Positions 15,678 to 25,029 of a stretch of 64,000 nt of DNA are shown in pieces (within the stretch, counting starts at the first letter, position 1; each line of letters begins with the position of its first letter). A program made the position numbers and the translations under genes. A model generated the notes under the pieces. The model had not been told where the DNA came from. It searched no databases and worked only from the letters and a program-made list of their open reading frames with translations. Source of the DNA: Acholeplasma hippikon (GTDB taxonomy: Bacteria; Bacillota_I; Bacilli_A; Acholeplasmatales; Acholeplasmataceae); the NCBI RefSeq assembly GCF_900660755.1, contig NZ_LR215050.1, forward strand, positions 186,001 to 250,000. The letters are read 5' to 3'.

Positions 15678-18548
15678 ATGAAAAAAATAATGATATTGTT
15701 ACTAATCGTAACATTAACAGTAGGAACCTTATTACTAAATACAAATAACGTAAGCGCATTCACCCCAAGTGACTATAATGGCTCGATTTATGAGCTTGAA
15801 AGTGACACGGAAGATACTTATGCAACTTACTTAGATAAGTACAATAAGGTGTTTCCTGATGAAATCGTTGATGTTGATTTAACAACATTTGAATATTCGA
15901 ATGGATTGGTGGATAATGATCTGCCATATTATGGTTTATTCAAAGATGATTTAGGGAATGAAAAAGATGGTTTATATCTACCTGAGTCAGGAGATATTTC
16001 CTTAACAGTCAATGTTGCAGAAGCTGGATACTACCATATTGGTGTCGAGTATTTTTCTATTTTAGGTAGAAGTTCTAACATTGAAAGAGCAATGAGAATT
16101 AATGGAAAATATCCATTCATTGAAGCGGAATCGCTTGTTTTACAACGTTTCTTCAAAGATGAATTCAGTGTATCAGAATCTAGAGAAAAAGGTGTATCAG
16201 ATATTAGACCTAAACAAGTTGAAATACACTTATGGGCAGAAGATACATTAAAAGATAGAGTTGGATATTATAACGATAGTTATTATTTCTATTTCGAACA
16301 AGGCGTTAATACAATCACTTTTGAAAGTAAACGTGAACCGTTCGTTTTAGGAAGATTATTCTTATTCCAAGAAACTAAAGTAAGTAACTATGAAACTTAC
16401 TACAATCAATATTTACAACAAGGTGCAAAAGTAGTTGAAGATAGCTATATTATTGAAGCGGAAGAATCATATTTAAAATCTTCTCCATCATTAAATCCAA
16501 TTGCTGAATTCTCTACACCTAAATTCACACCTTATGAAGCATTTATTACAAGATATAATGCAATTGGGGGGAATAACTGGAGAGTTGCTGGTGATTCAAT
16601 TTCATGGCAATTAACAGTTAAAGAAGCTGGTTTCTATAAATTAACATTCAAAGTTATGCAAAACTTCTCAAATGGTCAGTCAACAACTAGAAGTTTAAAG
16701 ATTAATGGTAAAACACCATTTGAAGAAGCGAAAACAGTTGAGTTCAAATACAAGAGTGATTTACAGTATGTATCACTTGGTAATGGTGAACCAATGTATG
16801 TTTACTTAGAAGCTGGTGTGAATGAAATTTCATTAACTTCAACGATTGGTAACTATGGTCCAATTGTTCAAAGAGTAAACGTTTTAATTAAGGAATTTAG
16901 AGCGTTTTATCGTGAAGTTGTTATGCGTACAGGTTTAAACCCTGACCCATATCAAGATTATTTATTAAGTAGATATATTCCAAACTTTGAATCTCGCTTA
17001 GTTGCATTCAAAGATGAATTACAAGCGATTCGTTCTGAAATTATTAGAATTTCTGGTGGACGTTCAGGTTTAATTTCAGCATTTGATAGAGCTGGAAACC
17101 AAATTAAGAAATTTATTGAAGATGAAAAAAATGTTCAATCAGGTTTAAGAGAGTTCGAACAAAATATTTCAGCATTAGGAACTTGGGTTATTTCAGTTTC
17201 TGAACAACCATTAACAATTGATCAAATTATTGTTTCTGGAAACACACATAAACTTCCAAAAATCAGATTGAATTTCTTCCAAAAATTATGGCACGAAATT
17301 ACTATGTTCTTTGGATCATTTAAAGATGATTCAGACTTTGGTACAGGTGTATCAGTTGATGGACCTACAATTGAAGTTTGGATTGGAACTGGTCGTGACC
17401 AAACAACTTATTTAAGACAATTAATTGATGAATCATTTACTTTAGATAAAGGTATTAATGTTAACTTAAAAATGGTTAATATGGGTGTTTTACTTCAAGC
17501 GACACTTTCTGGTAATGGACCGGATGTTGCTATTGGTGTAGACCAAAAAATGCCAGTTAACTGGGGTATTAGAAATGCGATTGTTCCACTATCAGATTTT
17601 GCTGATTTCCCAGAAGTTGCATCATGGTTTAGCCCTTCTGCTTTAGAAGCTCTAACATTTGATGGTGTTACTTACGCACTACCTGATACAGAAGATTTCT
17701 TAGTTATGTTCTATAGAAAAGATATCTTAAATTCAGTTGGTGTAACTTCATTACCTACAACTTGGGAAGAAGTTATTGATATTTCTCCATTATTACAAAG
17801 AAGATACTTAGAATTCTATGTACCAGTTTCTCAAGGTGCAATGTCTACAGTACTTTATGCAATGATTAAACAAAATGGTGGAGAATTATATCTAGATGGA
17901 GGAAGAGAATCAGGCATGTTACAACCTGCTAACATTAATGCGTTCTTAGACTTCACTAAATTATTTACAGATTATGGATTTGCGTTAGAAGCAAACTTTG
18001 CAAACAGATTTAGAAGTGGTGAAATGCCAATTGGTGTTGCAAACTATTCACTATATAACACATTAAGCGTATTCGCTCCAGAAATTTCTGGTCAATGGGA
18101 TTATGCATTATTACCAGGTGTAGAAGTTGATGGTGTCTTAAATAGACAATCAGTCTCAACAGTTACTTCATCTGTTATTATGAGTGCATCCAAAGAAAAA
18201 GAAGCAAGCTGGGAGTTTATGAAATGGTGGTTATCCGCAGACACTCAAAAGGATTATGCAAGAGGTATGGAATCAGTTATTGGTTCAGCAGCTCGTTACC
18301 CAACAGCAAACCTTCAAGCATTTGAACAACTTCCATGGCCAACAAAAGATTACTTAATGTTAAAACAACAAAGAGAATTAGCAGTTGGTATTCCTACTGT
18401 ACCTGGGGACTACATTGTAGGGCGACACATTGATAATGCATTTAGAGCTGTCTTAAATAGCAATGTAACACCGCAAGACTCTCTATATCAATATCACTTA
18501 AAGATTAATGAAGAAATTGCTAGAAAGCGTAAAGAACTCGGATTATGA
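15678..18548 (+). CDS. Oversized ABC sugar-binding protein with long N-terminal extension
   Basis: 956 aa, more than twice the usual ~430 aa for family-1 solute-binding proteins. Signal peptide at about 1-27, without a lipobox Cys. Two related beta-sandwich, CBM-like regions follow (about 75-240 and 250-410; each has AGYYH or AGFYK, a lysine-rich R.NGK.PF.EA segment and a GVN strand). Then comes a helical region (about 420-500) and the solute-binding domain (about 560-956; IEVWIGTGRDQTT, GPDVAIG, LPDTEDFLVMFYRKD, WEFMKWWLS). It feeds the permeases at 18545 and 19462, with an ATGA overlap to the first. The N-terminal half may hold polymeric substrate at the surface (inference). First gene of the unit controlled by the double operator. 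Confidence 0.82.
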   Translation: MKKIMILLLIVTLTVGTLLLNTNNVSAFTPSDYNGSIYELESDTEDTYATYLDKYNKVFPDEIVDVDLTTFEYSNGLVDNDLPYYGLFKDDLGNEKDGLYLPESGDISLTVNVAEAGYYHIGVEYFSILGRSSNIERAMRINGKYPFIEAESLVLQRFFKDEFSVSESREKGVSDIRPKQVEIHLWAEDTLKDRVGYYNDSYYFYFEQGVNTITFESKREPFVLGRLFLFQETKVSNYETYYNQYLQQGAKVVEDSYIIEAEESYLKSSPSLNPIAEFSTPKFTPYEAFITRYNAIGGNNWRVAGDSISWQLTVKEAGFYKLTFKVMQNFSNGQSTTRSLKINGKTPFEEAKTVEFKYKSDLQYVSLGNGEPMYVYLEAGVNEISLTSTIGNYGPIVQRVNVLIKEFRAFYREVVMRTGLNPDPYQDYLLSRYIPNFESRLVAFKDELQAIRSEIIRISGGRSGLISAFDRAGNQIKKFIEDEKNVQSGLREFEQNISALGTWVISVSEQPLTIDQIIVSGNTHKLPKIRLNFFQKLWHEITMFFGSFKDDSDFGTGVSVDGPTIEVWIGTGRDQTTYLRQLIDESFTLDKGINVNLKMVNMGVLLQATLSGNGPDVAIGVDQKMPVNWGIRNAIVPLSDFADFPEVASWFSPSALEALTFDGVTYALPDTEDFLVMFYRKDILNSVGVTSLPTTWEEVIDISPLLQRRYLEFYVPVSQGAMSTVLYAMIKQNGGELYLDGGRESGMLQPANINAFLDFTKLFTDYGFALEANFANRFRSGEMPIGVANYSLYNTLSVFAPEISGQWDYALLPGVEVDGVLNRQSVSTVTSSVIMSASKEKEASWEFMKWWLSADTQKDYARGMESVIGSAARYPTANLQAFEQLPWPTKDYLMLKQQRELAVGIPTVPGDYIVGRHIDNAFRAVLNSNVTPQDSLYQYHLKINEEIARKRKELGL

Positions 18549-19465
18549 CACAAAAAATAACAAAAAAAGAACTATTAAAACGAGAAATTAAATCGAATAA
18601 AGTTTATTACGGTATGATGGCCCCATTCTTAATCATATTCTTTACTTTCACGATTTTACCGGTAATAATGAGTTTATTCTTAAGTTTTACAAACTTTGAT
18701 ATGCTAAACTCACCAAAGTTTATTGGCTTAGACAATTATATTAACTTATTATTACATGATGATGTATTCTTAATTGCGATTAGAAATACATTAATCCTTG
18801 CTGTTGTCATTGGACCAGTAAGTTATGCGGCTGCATTTATATTTGCGTGGTTAGTTAATGAATTACCACCAAAATTACGTTGGGTATTAACCATTGTCTT
18901 CTATGCACCATCAATCAGTGGATCAGCATTCTTATTATGGCAATTAATCTTCAACGGCGATATGTATGGTTACTTAAACGCATTTTTAATTAACTTAAAT
19001 ATTATTGATGCACCTATTCTATGGTTAAAAACACCAGAATATGCATTAACAATTATTATTATTGTTCAATTATGGTTATCACTTGGTATCAGCTTCTTAT
19101 CATTCGTTGCTGGTTTCCAAACTGTTGATAAATCATTATATGAAGCAGCAGCAATTGATGGTATCAAAAACCGTTGGCAAGAATTATGGTATATTACTTT
19201 ACCGCAAATGATGCCACAATTAATGTTTGGTGCGTTGATGCAAATCACCTCATCATTCGGTATTGGTACTGTATCAACAGCACTCTTAGGTTTCCCTTCA
19301 GTTGAGTATTCTGGACATACAATTATTACTCACTTACTAGACTTCGGAGCCGGATCTCAACGTATGGAGTTGGGATATGCATCAGCGATTGCAACGATCT
19401 TGTTCTTAATGATGATCATTGCTAACTTAGCTGTGCAAAAACTTTTAAGAAGGGTTGGTACTTGA
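18545..19465 (+). CDS. ABC sugar importer permease (MalF/UgpA type)
   Basis: 306 aa, six membrane helices, BPD_transp_1 family. The cytoplasmic EAA loop EAAAIDGIKNRWQELW-x-x-TLP (about 195-215) that contacts the ATPase is intact. The start overlaps the stop of the binding-protein gene and its own stop overlaps the next permease. No ATP-binding subunit gene lies in the window, so a shared MsmX/MsmK-type ATPase encoded elsewhere probably energises it (family knowledge). Substrate inferred to be an oligosaccharide of the locus. Confidence 0.92.
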   Translation: MTQKITKKELLKREIKSNKVYYGMMAPFLIIFFTFTILPVIMSLFLSFTNFDMLNSPKFIGLDNYINLLLHDDVFLIAIRNTLILAVVIGPVSYAAAFIFAWLVNELPPKLRWVLTIVFYAPSISGSAFLLWQLIFNGDMYGYLNAFLINLNIIDAPILWLKTPEYALTIIIIVQLWLSLGISFLSFVAGFQTVDKSLYEAAAIDGIKNRWQELWYITLPQMMPQLMFGALMQITSSFGIGTVSTALLGFPSVEYSGHTIITHLLDFGAGSQRMELGYASAIATILFLMMIIANLAVQKLLRRVGT

Positions 19466-20385
19466 TAATGAATTCAAAACAAAGTCAAGAACTATCAAAA
19501 TTAAAACTTCAGAATGTTAAGGCTAAGAAAATTAAACCTACAGGTAAAAAAAGATTAAGCCGTTCTTGGCAAGGTGATGTATTCGTATCAATCTTATTAA
19601 TTGGATTTGGATTATTTAGTGCTTATCCATTAGTATTTACGATTGCGAATGCATTCAAACCTTTAGATGAAATTTTCTTATTCCCACCACAGTTATTTCC
19701 AAGAAACTTTACATTTGATAACTTCACAGAATTATTTAATTTAATTGGTAATACAAGAATTCCAATTTCAAGATATTTCTTTAATACACTGTTTATTACA
19801 GTGCTTGGGGTTGCTGGTCACGTTTTATTTGGTGCATTAGCAGCATATCCATTAGCAAAACAAAAATTCCCTGGTAAAGCATTAATTAACCAATTAATCG
19901 TTTACTCATTAATGTTCTCATCATTAGTAACTACAGTTCCAAACTATTTAGTTATCTCATGGTTAGGATTTATTGATACACCATGGGCAATTATTATTCC
20001 ATCATGGGGATTCACTTTAGGATTATTCTTAATGCGTCAATTTATGGTGACAATCCCAACAGAATTATTAGAAGCAGCACGAATGGATGGTGCTGGTGAA
20101 TATAGAATTTTCTTCAAAGTTGTTATGCCACTTGTTAAACCAGCTTGGTTGACAGTCATTATCTTACTGTTCCAACAATTATGGTCAACAGATGGTGGAG
20201 CATTCATCTTTACAGAAAACTTAAAACCACTATCATTCGCATTATCACAAATCGTATCAGGTGGTATTGCAAGAACTGGTGCTTCAGCAGCAGTTGCATT
20301 ATTAATGTTAATTGTTCCAGTATCAGTATTTATCTTCAGCCAAACAAGAATCATTGATACAATGGCACATTCAGGAATTAAGTAG
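19462..20385 (+). CDS. ABC sugar importer permease (MalG/UgpE type)
   Basis: 307 aa, six membrane helices, EAA loop EAARMDGAGEYRIFFKVVMP (about 210-230). The start can be TTG 19462 (RBS AAGAAGGG seven bases away, overlapping the upstream TGA) or ATG 19468; the spacing favours TTG. Partner of the permease at 18545. The N-terminus is Lys-rich and longer than usual (about 30 residues before the first helix). Confidence 0.92.
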   Translation: MIMNSKQSQELSKLKLQNVKAKKIKPTGKKRLSRSWQGDVFVSILLIGFGLFSAYPLVFTIANAFKPLDEIFLFPPQLFPRNFTFDNFTELFNLIGNTRIPISRYFFNTLFITVLGVAGHVLFGALAAYPLAKQKFPGKALINQLIVYSLMFSSLVTTVPNYLVISWLGFIDTPWAIIIPSWGFTLGLFLMRQFMVTIPTELLEAARMDGAGEYRIFFKVVMPLVKPAWLTVIILLFQQLWSTDGGAFIFTENLKPLSFALSQIVSGGIARTGASAAVALLMLIVPVSVFIFSQTRIIDTMAHSGIK

Positions 20386-20390
20386 GTGAT

Positions 20391-21830
20391 ATGATGATTA
20401 AATTTATGATTTTATTACAATCTGTATCACTATTATTCAGTGGTTTATTTACAACACAACAATCATATAACTATTCATACTGGGGTGAAATTGCATCAGC
20501 AGAATCAATGCACTTATTAAGAGCAATTGATAACTCAAATATTACAGACATCAATGATGTAAGAAACCCAGTTGTATTAGGTGATTTAAGAGATGCATTT
20601 GTGTATAAAGATTTTATCTATGTATCAGATGCAACAGCAAACAAAGTATATGTATTCAATAATGAATTCAAGTACGTTAAATCATTCCCAGAAGATGGAG
20701 ATGAATTAGGTAAGCTAAATACACCAAACGGAGTTTATGTATTTAATGACTTACTATATGTCGCTGATTATAACAATAATAGAGTTGCGATTTTTGATAT
20801 CAATACAAACCAATTAGTTAATGAAGTTAAAAATCCGAATGATATTATTTTTGAAACAGTAGACTTTAAACCTCTTCGCGTTGCAGTTGACCGTACAGGT
20901 CGAATTAATGTTATCGCTTATAACATTTTCGAAGGGGTGATGGAATTTGATACTGATGGACAATTTAACCGTTTCTTCGGTACAAACACCATTAAATTTA
21001 ATTTTATTGAAGCCTTAATCTACAAATTTGCAACTAAAGAACAAAGAGAAAAAATGGCTTTAAATTTACAATCATCATTTATTTCATTAGACATTGATAA
21101 AGAAGGTTACATTTATACAGCTTCTAAGACTGAGTTCTGGGAACCTGTTAAACGTTTAAACTTTAAAGGTAAAAATGTCTTAGAAAATAAAGGATTAGTT
21201 CCTGTTGTTGGAGACTCAGTGACCCAAGAACAAGACACAAGAGTTGAAGTTGGACCTTCACAAATTATTGATGTTGCAGTACATGAATCAATGCAACGTT
21301 ATAGTATCTTAGATCAAAATAGAGGAAGAATCTTCACTTACGATAAAGAAGGAAATCTACTATATATTTCAGGTGGAAAAGGTACTTTACAAGATCAATT
21401 ATCAAGTCCAACATCATTAACTTATTTTAACGAATATATTATTGTTACCGACAGCACATCAAAAAGCATTAAAATCTATGAACCAGTACAATTTGCGAAG
21501 TTAGTGAATAAAGCAATCGCAGAATATACTGCAATGGATTATGCAGCAGCAAGAGATACATGGGCAGAAGTATTAAAGTTAAACTCAAATTACTTCTTAG
21601 CGTATGCAGGTATTGGTCGTGCACAACTTAGAGAAGGCAACTATGAAGATGCAATGAAGAACTTCGAATTAGGATATGATTACTATAACTATTCAAAAGC
21701 ATTCGAACAATATCGTAATGATCAATTAGCAGCATTCTTGCCATACGTTTTAATTGTTGGATTAGGTGCGGTAGGATTTGTTATCTTCAAATCTATTAAG
21801 CAAGCTGTCAAACGAGAAGGAGAGGATTAA
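20391..21830 (+). CDS. Membrane-anchored NHL beta-propeller/TPR protein
   Basis: 479 aa. A signal peptide or N-terminal anchor (1-20) is followed by NHL-type propeller repeats (about 60-370; repeated D-x-x-x-x-R/K-x-x-V-F/Y units such as YVSDATANKVYVF and YVADYNNNRVAIFD), a TPR pair (about 380-430; WAEVLKLNSNYFLAYAGIGR) and one C-terminal membrane helix (about 449-468) with a Lys/Arg-rich tail. The extracellular propeller would face the binding protein. Such proteins often sit in ABC sugar loci next to Yip1 and DUF5696 genes; the function is unknown, and a scaffold for the importer is inferred. The start has GGTGAT just ahead; ATG 20394 is an equal alternative. Confidence 0.72.
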   Translation: MMIKFMILLQSVSLLFSGLFTTQQSYNYSYWGEIASAESMHLLRAIDNSNITDINDVRNPVVLGDLRDAFVYKDFIYVSDATANKVYVFNNEFKYVKSFPEDGDELGKLNTPNGVYVFNDLLYVADYNNNRVAIFDINTNQLVNEVKNPNDIIFETVDFKPLRVAVDRTGRINVIAYNIFEGVMEFDTDGQFNRFFGTNTIKFNFIEALIYKFATKEQREKMALNLQSSFISLDIDKEGYIYTASKTEFWEPVKRLNFKGKNVLENKGLVPVVGDSVTQEQDTRVEVGPSQIIDVAVHESMQRYSILDQNRGRIFTYDKEGNLLYISGGKGTLQDQLSSPTSLTYFNEYIIVTDSTSKSIKIYEPVQFAKLVNKAIAEYTAMDYAAARDTWAEVLKLNSNYFLAYAGIGRAQLREGNYEDAMKNFELGYDYYNYSKAFEQYRNDQLAAFLPYVLIVGLGAVGFVIFKSIKQAVKREGED

Positions 21831-21831
21831 G

Positions 21832-22515
21832 ATGTTCAAGAAAATACTTAATAAAATCAAGAACTTTGATTATCTTCAATTTCTAAAGCATGTTTGGGAA
21901 GATTACTTTAAATTTCCAATCTACATCTTAACTCACCCTTTTCAAGGTTTTGATGACTTTAAATTAGAGAAAAAAGGTAAATATCATGTTGCAATAACTT
22001 ATATTCTTTTATTAGTTATTTCAACTGCTTTACAAGTGACACGTTCAGGATTCTTAATTAGAGAATCATACGTAGAAAACTTCTCTATTATTAAAACATT
22101 CTTCTTAATTACAGTGCCAATTGCATTAATTGCAATTGGTAACTGGTCAATCACTTCATTATTTGAAGGAAAAGGAACATTAGGAGAAATCTTTAAGGTT
22201 TTAGGATATGCAGTCATTCCATTGGTATGGTTTGGTATTCCATTAACATTTATCTCAGGACAACTTATTCAAGAAGAATTAGCAATCTATGCTACGTTAT
22301 CAACGATTGGTGTTGTCTTAACTGGTTACATGGGATTCTTTGGCTTATTAGTCATTCATGAATATGGACTAGCAAAAACGATAGTGACATTAATTGCAAC
22401 AATTTTAGCAGTTGCAGTCATCATTTTCGTAGGAATCTTAATCCTTACATTATTCCAACAAATTTGGGGTTTCATCCAACAAGTATATGAAGAATTTATC
22501 ATGAGAAACTCTTAG
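21832..22515 (+). CDS. Yip1-family membrane protein
   Basis: 227 aa. A cytoplasmic N-terminus (about 1-55, with HPFQGFDDFKLEKKGK, the family's entry signature) is followed by five hydrophobic helices. The start at 21832 is chosen because RBS GAGAAGGAGAGG lies directly upstream and the longer frame lies within the preceding gene. Two bases from the NHL/TPR gene and 15 bases from the DUF5696 gene. Yip1 proteins are multi-pass membrane proteins of unknown function in bacteria; the recurring set with ABC importers suggests an accessory role. Confidence 0.72.
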   Translation: MFKKILNKIKNFDYLQFLKHVWEDYFKFPIYILTHPFQGFDDFKLEKKGKYHVAITYILLLVISTALQVTRSGFLIRESYVENFSIIKTFFLITVPIALIAIGNWSITSLFEGKGTLGEIFKVLGYAVIPLVWFGIPLTFISGQLIQEELAIYATLSTIGVVLTGYMGFFGLLVIHEYGLAKTIVTLIATILAVAVIIFVGILILTLFQQIWGFIQQVYEEFIMRNS

Positions 22516-22530
22516 GGAAGGAAAAACACA

Positions 22531-25029
22531 ATGAAACGTAAAATGATTAAATATAGTGTTATTCTTCTCCTAGTCTTAAGTCTTACAACATTTGTACTTG
22601 TTCAAGTACTTGGCGCAAAAACTAAGTATGTAGAACGAGCACCATATGATAAAACTGGATTTGTAAAAAAAGAAGATTACACACAAGACGAAATTGTTAT
22701 CGAAAATACAAAATACAAATTTATCTTAGATGCAGAAGATACAAACTTCGAATTAATTGATAAAACAACAAATCAAACTTGGTACTCAACACCAAAACAT
22801 GACACATTATTAATACCAAGTGACGCTAGAGAATTATTTGTTCTTTTCTATGAAAGAAAAATTGAAGCATCAAAACGCATGAGCATTAATGATGAATCAG
22901 TTCAATATGACAAATATGAATTTAGAGTTAAAGACAACACAATCGAAGTACTTTATGAAGTTGGTGGTAAACACAATCTAACGATGACAGATTTACCAAG
23001 ACAAGTAAGTAGTGAAGATTTCAATACAAAAATCTTAGAACCACTTCAAGCAAAAGTACAAGAAGGTGTGATCACACAAAGACAATTAACAAGTTTATTA
23101 AATAACTATATTGAAACTGATGGTATTCGTTATTTAAAAACAATCGCATCACAAGAATCAATCGATACATTCTATAAATTTATCTTCGAGTACTCTGATT
23201 ATACTTATGAAGATTATTTAGCTGATGCTGAAAAATATGGATTTGAAACAAGTCAACAATTACCTTACTTTGAATTTGCAGTGAAATACACATTAACTGA
23301 TAACGGATTTGAAGTTAGATTAATCAATGATTCAATTGTTGAAACTGAAAAATTCCCAATCGCTTATATCGACATCTTACCATTCTTTGGTACAGGTAAT
23401 ATGGGAGATCAAGGTTTTACAGTTATTCCAGACGGTTCAGGTATTTATATTGACCACAATAACTTAAAGTACAATACAGTTGCATATGAAAAACGTGTCT
23501 ACGGAGCTGACTTATCAATTGGTACAGCAAATGAGATTAAACCACAAACTGGTGAAAAACTTTCATATCCAATGTATGGTTATAATAAGAATGGATATGG
23601 TTTCATTAATGTAATTACATCTGGTGATGCAATGTCAACTTTAAGAGCAGGTTTCTTAACAGAAGTAAGAAACGGTTCTTATGCACATAAGATTTCATAT
23701 GCTTATTACCGTTACGCAATTAGAGAACGTGATGCATTCACATTCCAATCATCAACAAACTCTCAAAGAGTTACAAGTTGGACAATTGATTACAATACAG
23801 AAGATTATGTATCAAGTTATCAATTCGTGTCTAAAGAGAACTCAACATATTATGATATGGCTAAGCTATATCAATCACATTTAGTTGAAACATACCTATT
23901 AGAAAAAATTGAACAACAAGAAAAATTAAATATTACCCTTTTAGGCGGATATCTACAAAAGAAATACTTCTTAGGTATTCCTTATACAACAGTTGATTCA
24001 TTAACTGATGCAAAAGGTGTAATCAACATTAAAAATGAAATTCAAAAACTAGGTATTAACGACTTTACAATCACTTATTCAGGATTCTCAAATCAAGGTG
24101 TTAAATCGACTTCTTACGTAAAGACACACTATAATGATCAAATTGCATCAAGAAAACAACTTGAGAAGTTAATTAAAGATTTAAAAAATGAAAACATTGA
24201 TTTATTCTTAGAGTTTAGCGCATTATATGCTGCTACAGATAAAGACTTAAATCTAGATAAAGATGTAACAAAAAATATCTTTAACGATGATGTTTACAGA
24301 TATCCTTATTTAGAATCATCAAAAGTGACTGACAAGAACAAAACAATCAGTTATGTTCAAAATACAAAAACAAGTAATAATGTTATTTCAAATGTGATTA
24401 AAACATCAAACAAGTTAAATAATAACTTTGTTTCATTCACAGACTTTGGAAATCAGTTAGCATCTAATTTAACAAAGAAAAATACTTTATTCAGAAATGA
24501 AGTGGCTGCTAAGCAAGTAGAAATGATTGAACGATTAGCTGATTATCATGTTCAATTAAGGAATCCTAATCAATACTTAGCAATGTACTCAGACCAAATC
24601 TTAGATTTAGATATGAAGGGTACAATGCATCCAATCGTTGACTATGATATTCCATTTGTAGCATTATTCTTAAATGGTTACTTCAACTATTCTGGTCCAG
24701 CAATCAATGTTGATGATAGTAAATCAATCACATGGCATATGTTAAAGGCAATTGAAACAGGTGCTGGATTACAATTTACTTTCACAAATGAAAGTACAAC
24801 AAAACTGATTAAGACAGAATATAATTATCTAATCTCTACATATTATGAGTATTGGATGAATGATTTAAAACAAGTTTATCAAACAATTGATGGCTTAAAT
24901 ATTAATGGTAAAGACATTATCGATCATAAAGTATTAAACCTTCAAGGTTCATTAGTTGAAGTCACATATGAAGGAAACATCAAAATTAGAATCAACTATG
25001 AAACAGAAAGTTATGTGGTGGTATCATGA
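22531..25029 (+). CDS. DUF5696-type surface protein
   Basis: 832 aa with an N-terminal signal or anchor helix (about 6-28). Family features recognised: a beta-sandwich region (about 50-300), IPDGSGIYIDHNN, then PMYGYNKNGYGFINVI, typical of DUF5696 proteins encoded beside oligosaccharide importers, and a C-terminal part with a TIM-barrel-like pattern (TYSGFSNQG; LEFSALYAATD). No catalytic assignment is known to me; a glycan-binding or hydrolase-like role is inferred. Coupled to the next permease by an ATGA overlap. High Asn and Thr content is in line with export. Confidence 0.7.
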   Translation: MKRKMIKYSVILLLVLSLTTFVLVQVLGAKTKYVERAPYDKTGFVKKEDYTQDEIVIENTKYKFILDAEDTNFELIDKTTNQTWYSTPKHDTLLIPSDARELFVLFYERKIEASKRMSINDESVQYDKYEFRVKDNTIEVLYEVGGKHNLTMTDLPRQVSSEDFNTKILEPLQAKVQEGVITQRQLTSLLNNYIETDGIRYLKTIASQESIDTFYKFIFEYSDYTYEDYLADAEKYGFETSQQLPYFEFAVKYTLTDNGFEVRLINDSIVETEKFPIAYIDILPFFGTGNMGDQGFTVIPDGSGIYIDHNNLKYNTVAYEKRVYGADLSIGTANEIKPQTGEKLSYPMYGYNKNGYGFINVITSGDAMSTLRAGFLTEVRNGSYAHKISYAYYRYAIRERDAFTFQSSTNSQRVTSWTIDYNTEDYVSSYQFVSKENSTYYDMAKLYQSHLVETYLLEKIEQQEKLNITLLGGYLQKKYFLGIPYTTVDSLTDAKGVINIKNEIQKLGINDFTITYSGFSNQGVKSTSYVKTHYNDQIASRKQLEKLIKDLKNENIDLFLEFSALYAATDKDLNLDKDVTKNIFNDDVYRYPYLESSKVTDKNKTISYVQNTKTSNNVISNVIKTSNKLNNNFVSFTDFGNQLASNLTKKNTLFRNEVAAKQVEMIERLADYHVQLRNPNQYLAMYSDQILDLDMKGTMHPIVDYDIPFVALFLNGYFNYSGPAINVDDSKSITWHMLKAIETGAGLQFTFTNESTTKLIKTEYNYLISTYYEYWMNDLKQVYQTIDGLNINGKDIIDHKVLNLQGSLVEVTYEGNIKIRINYETESYVVVS

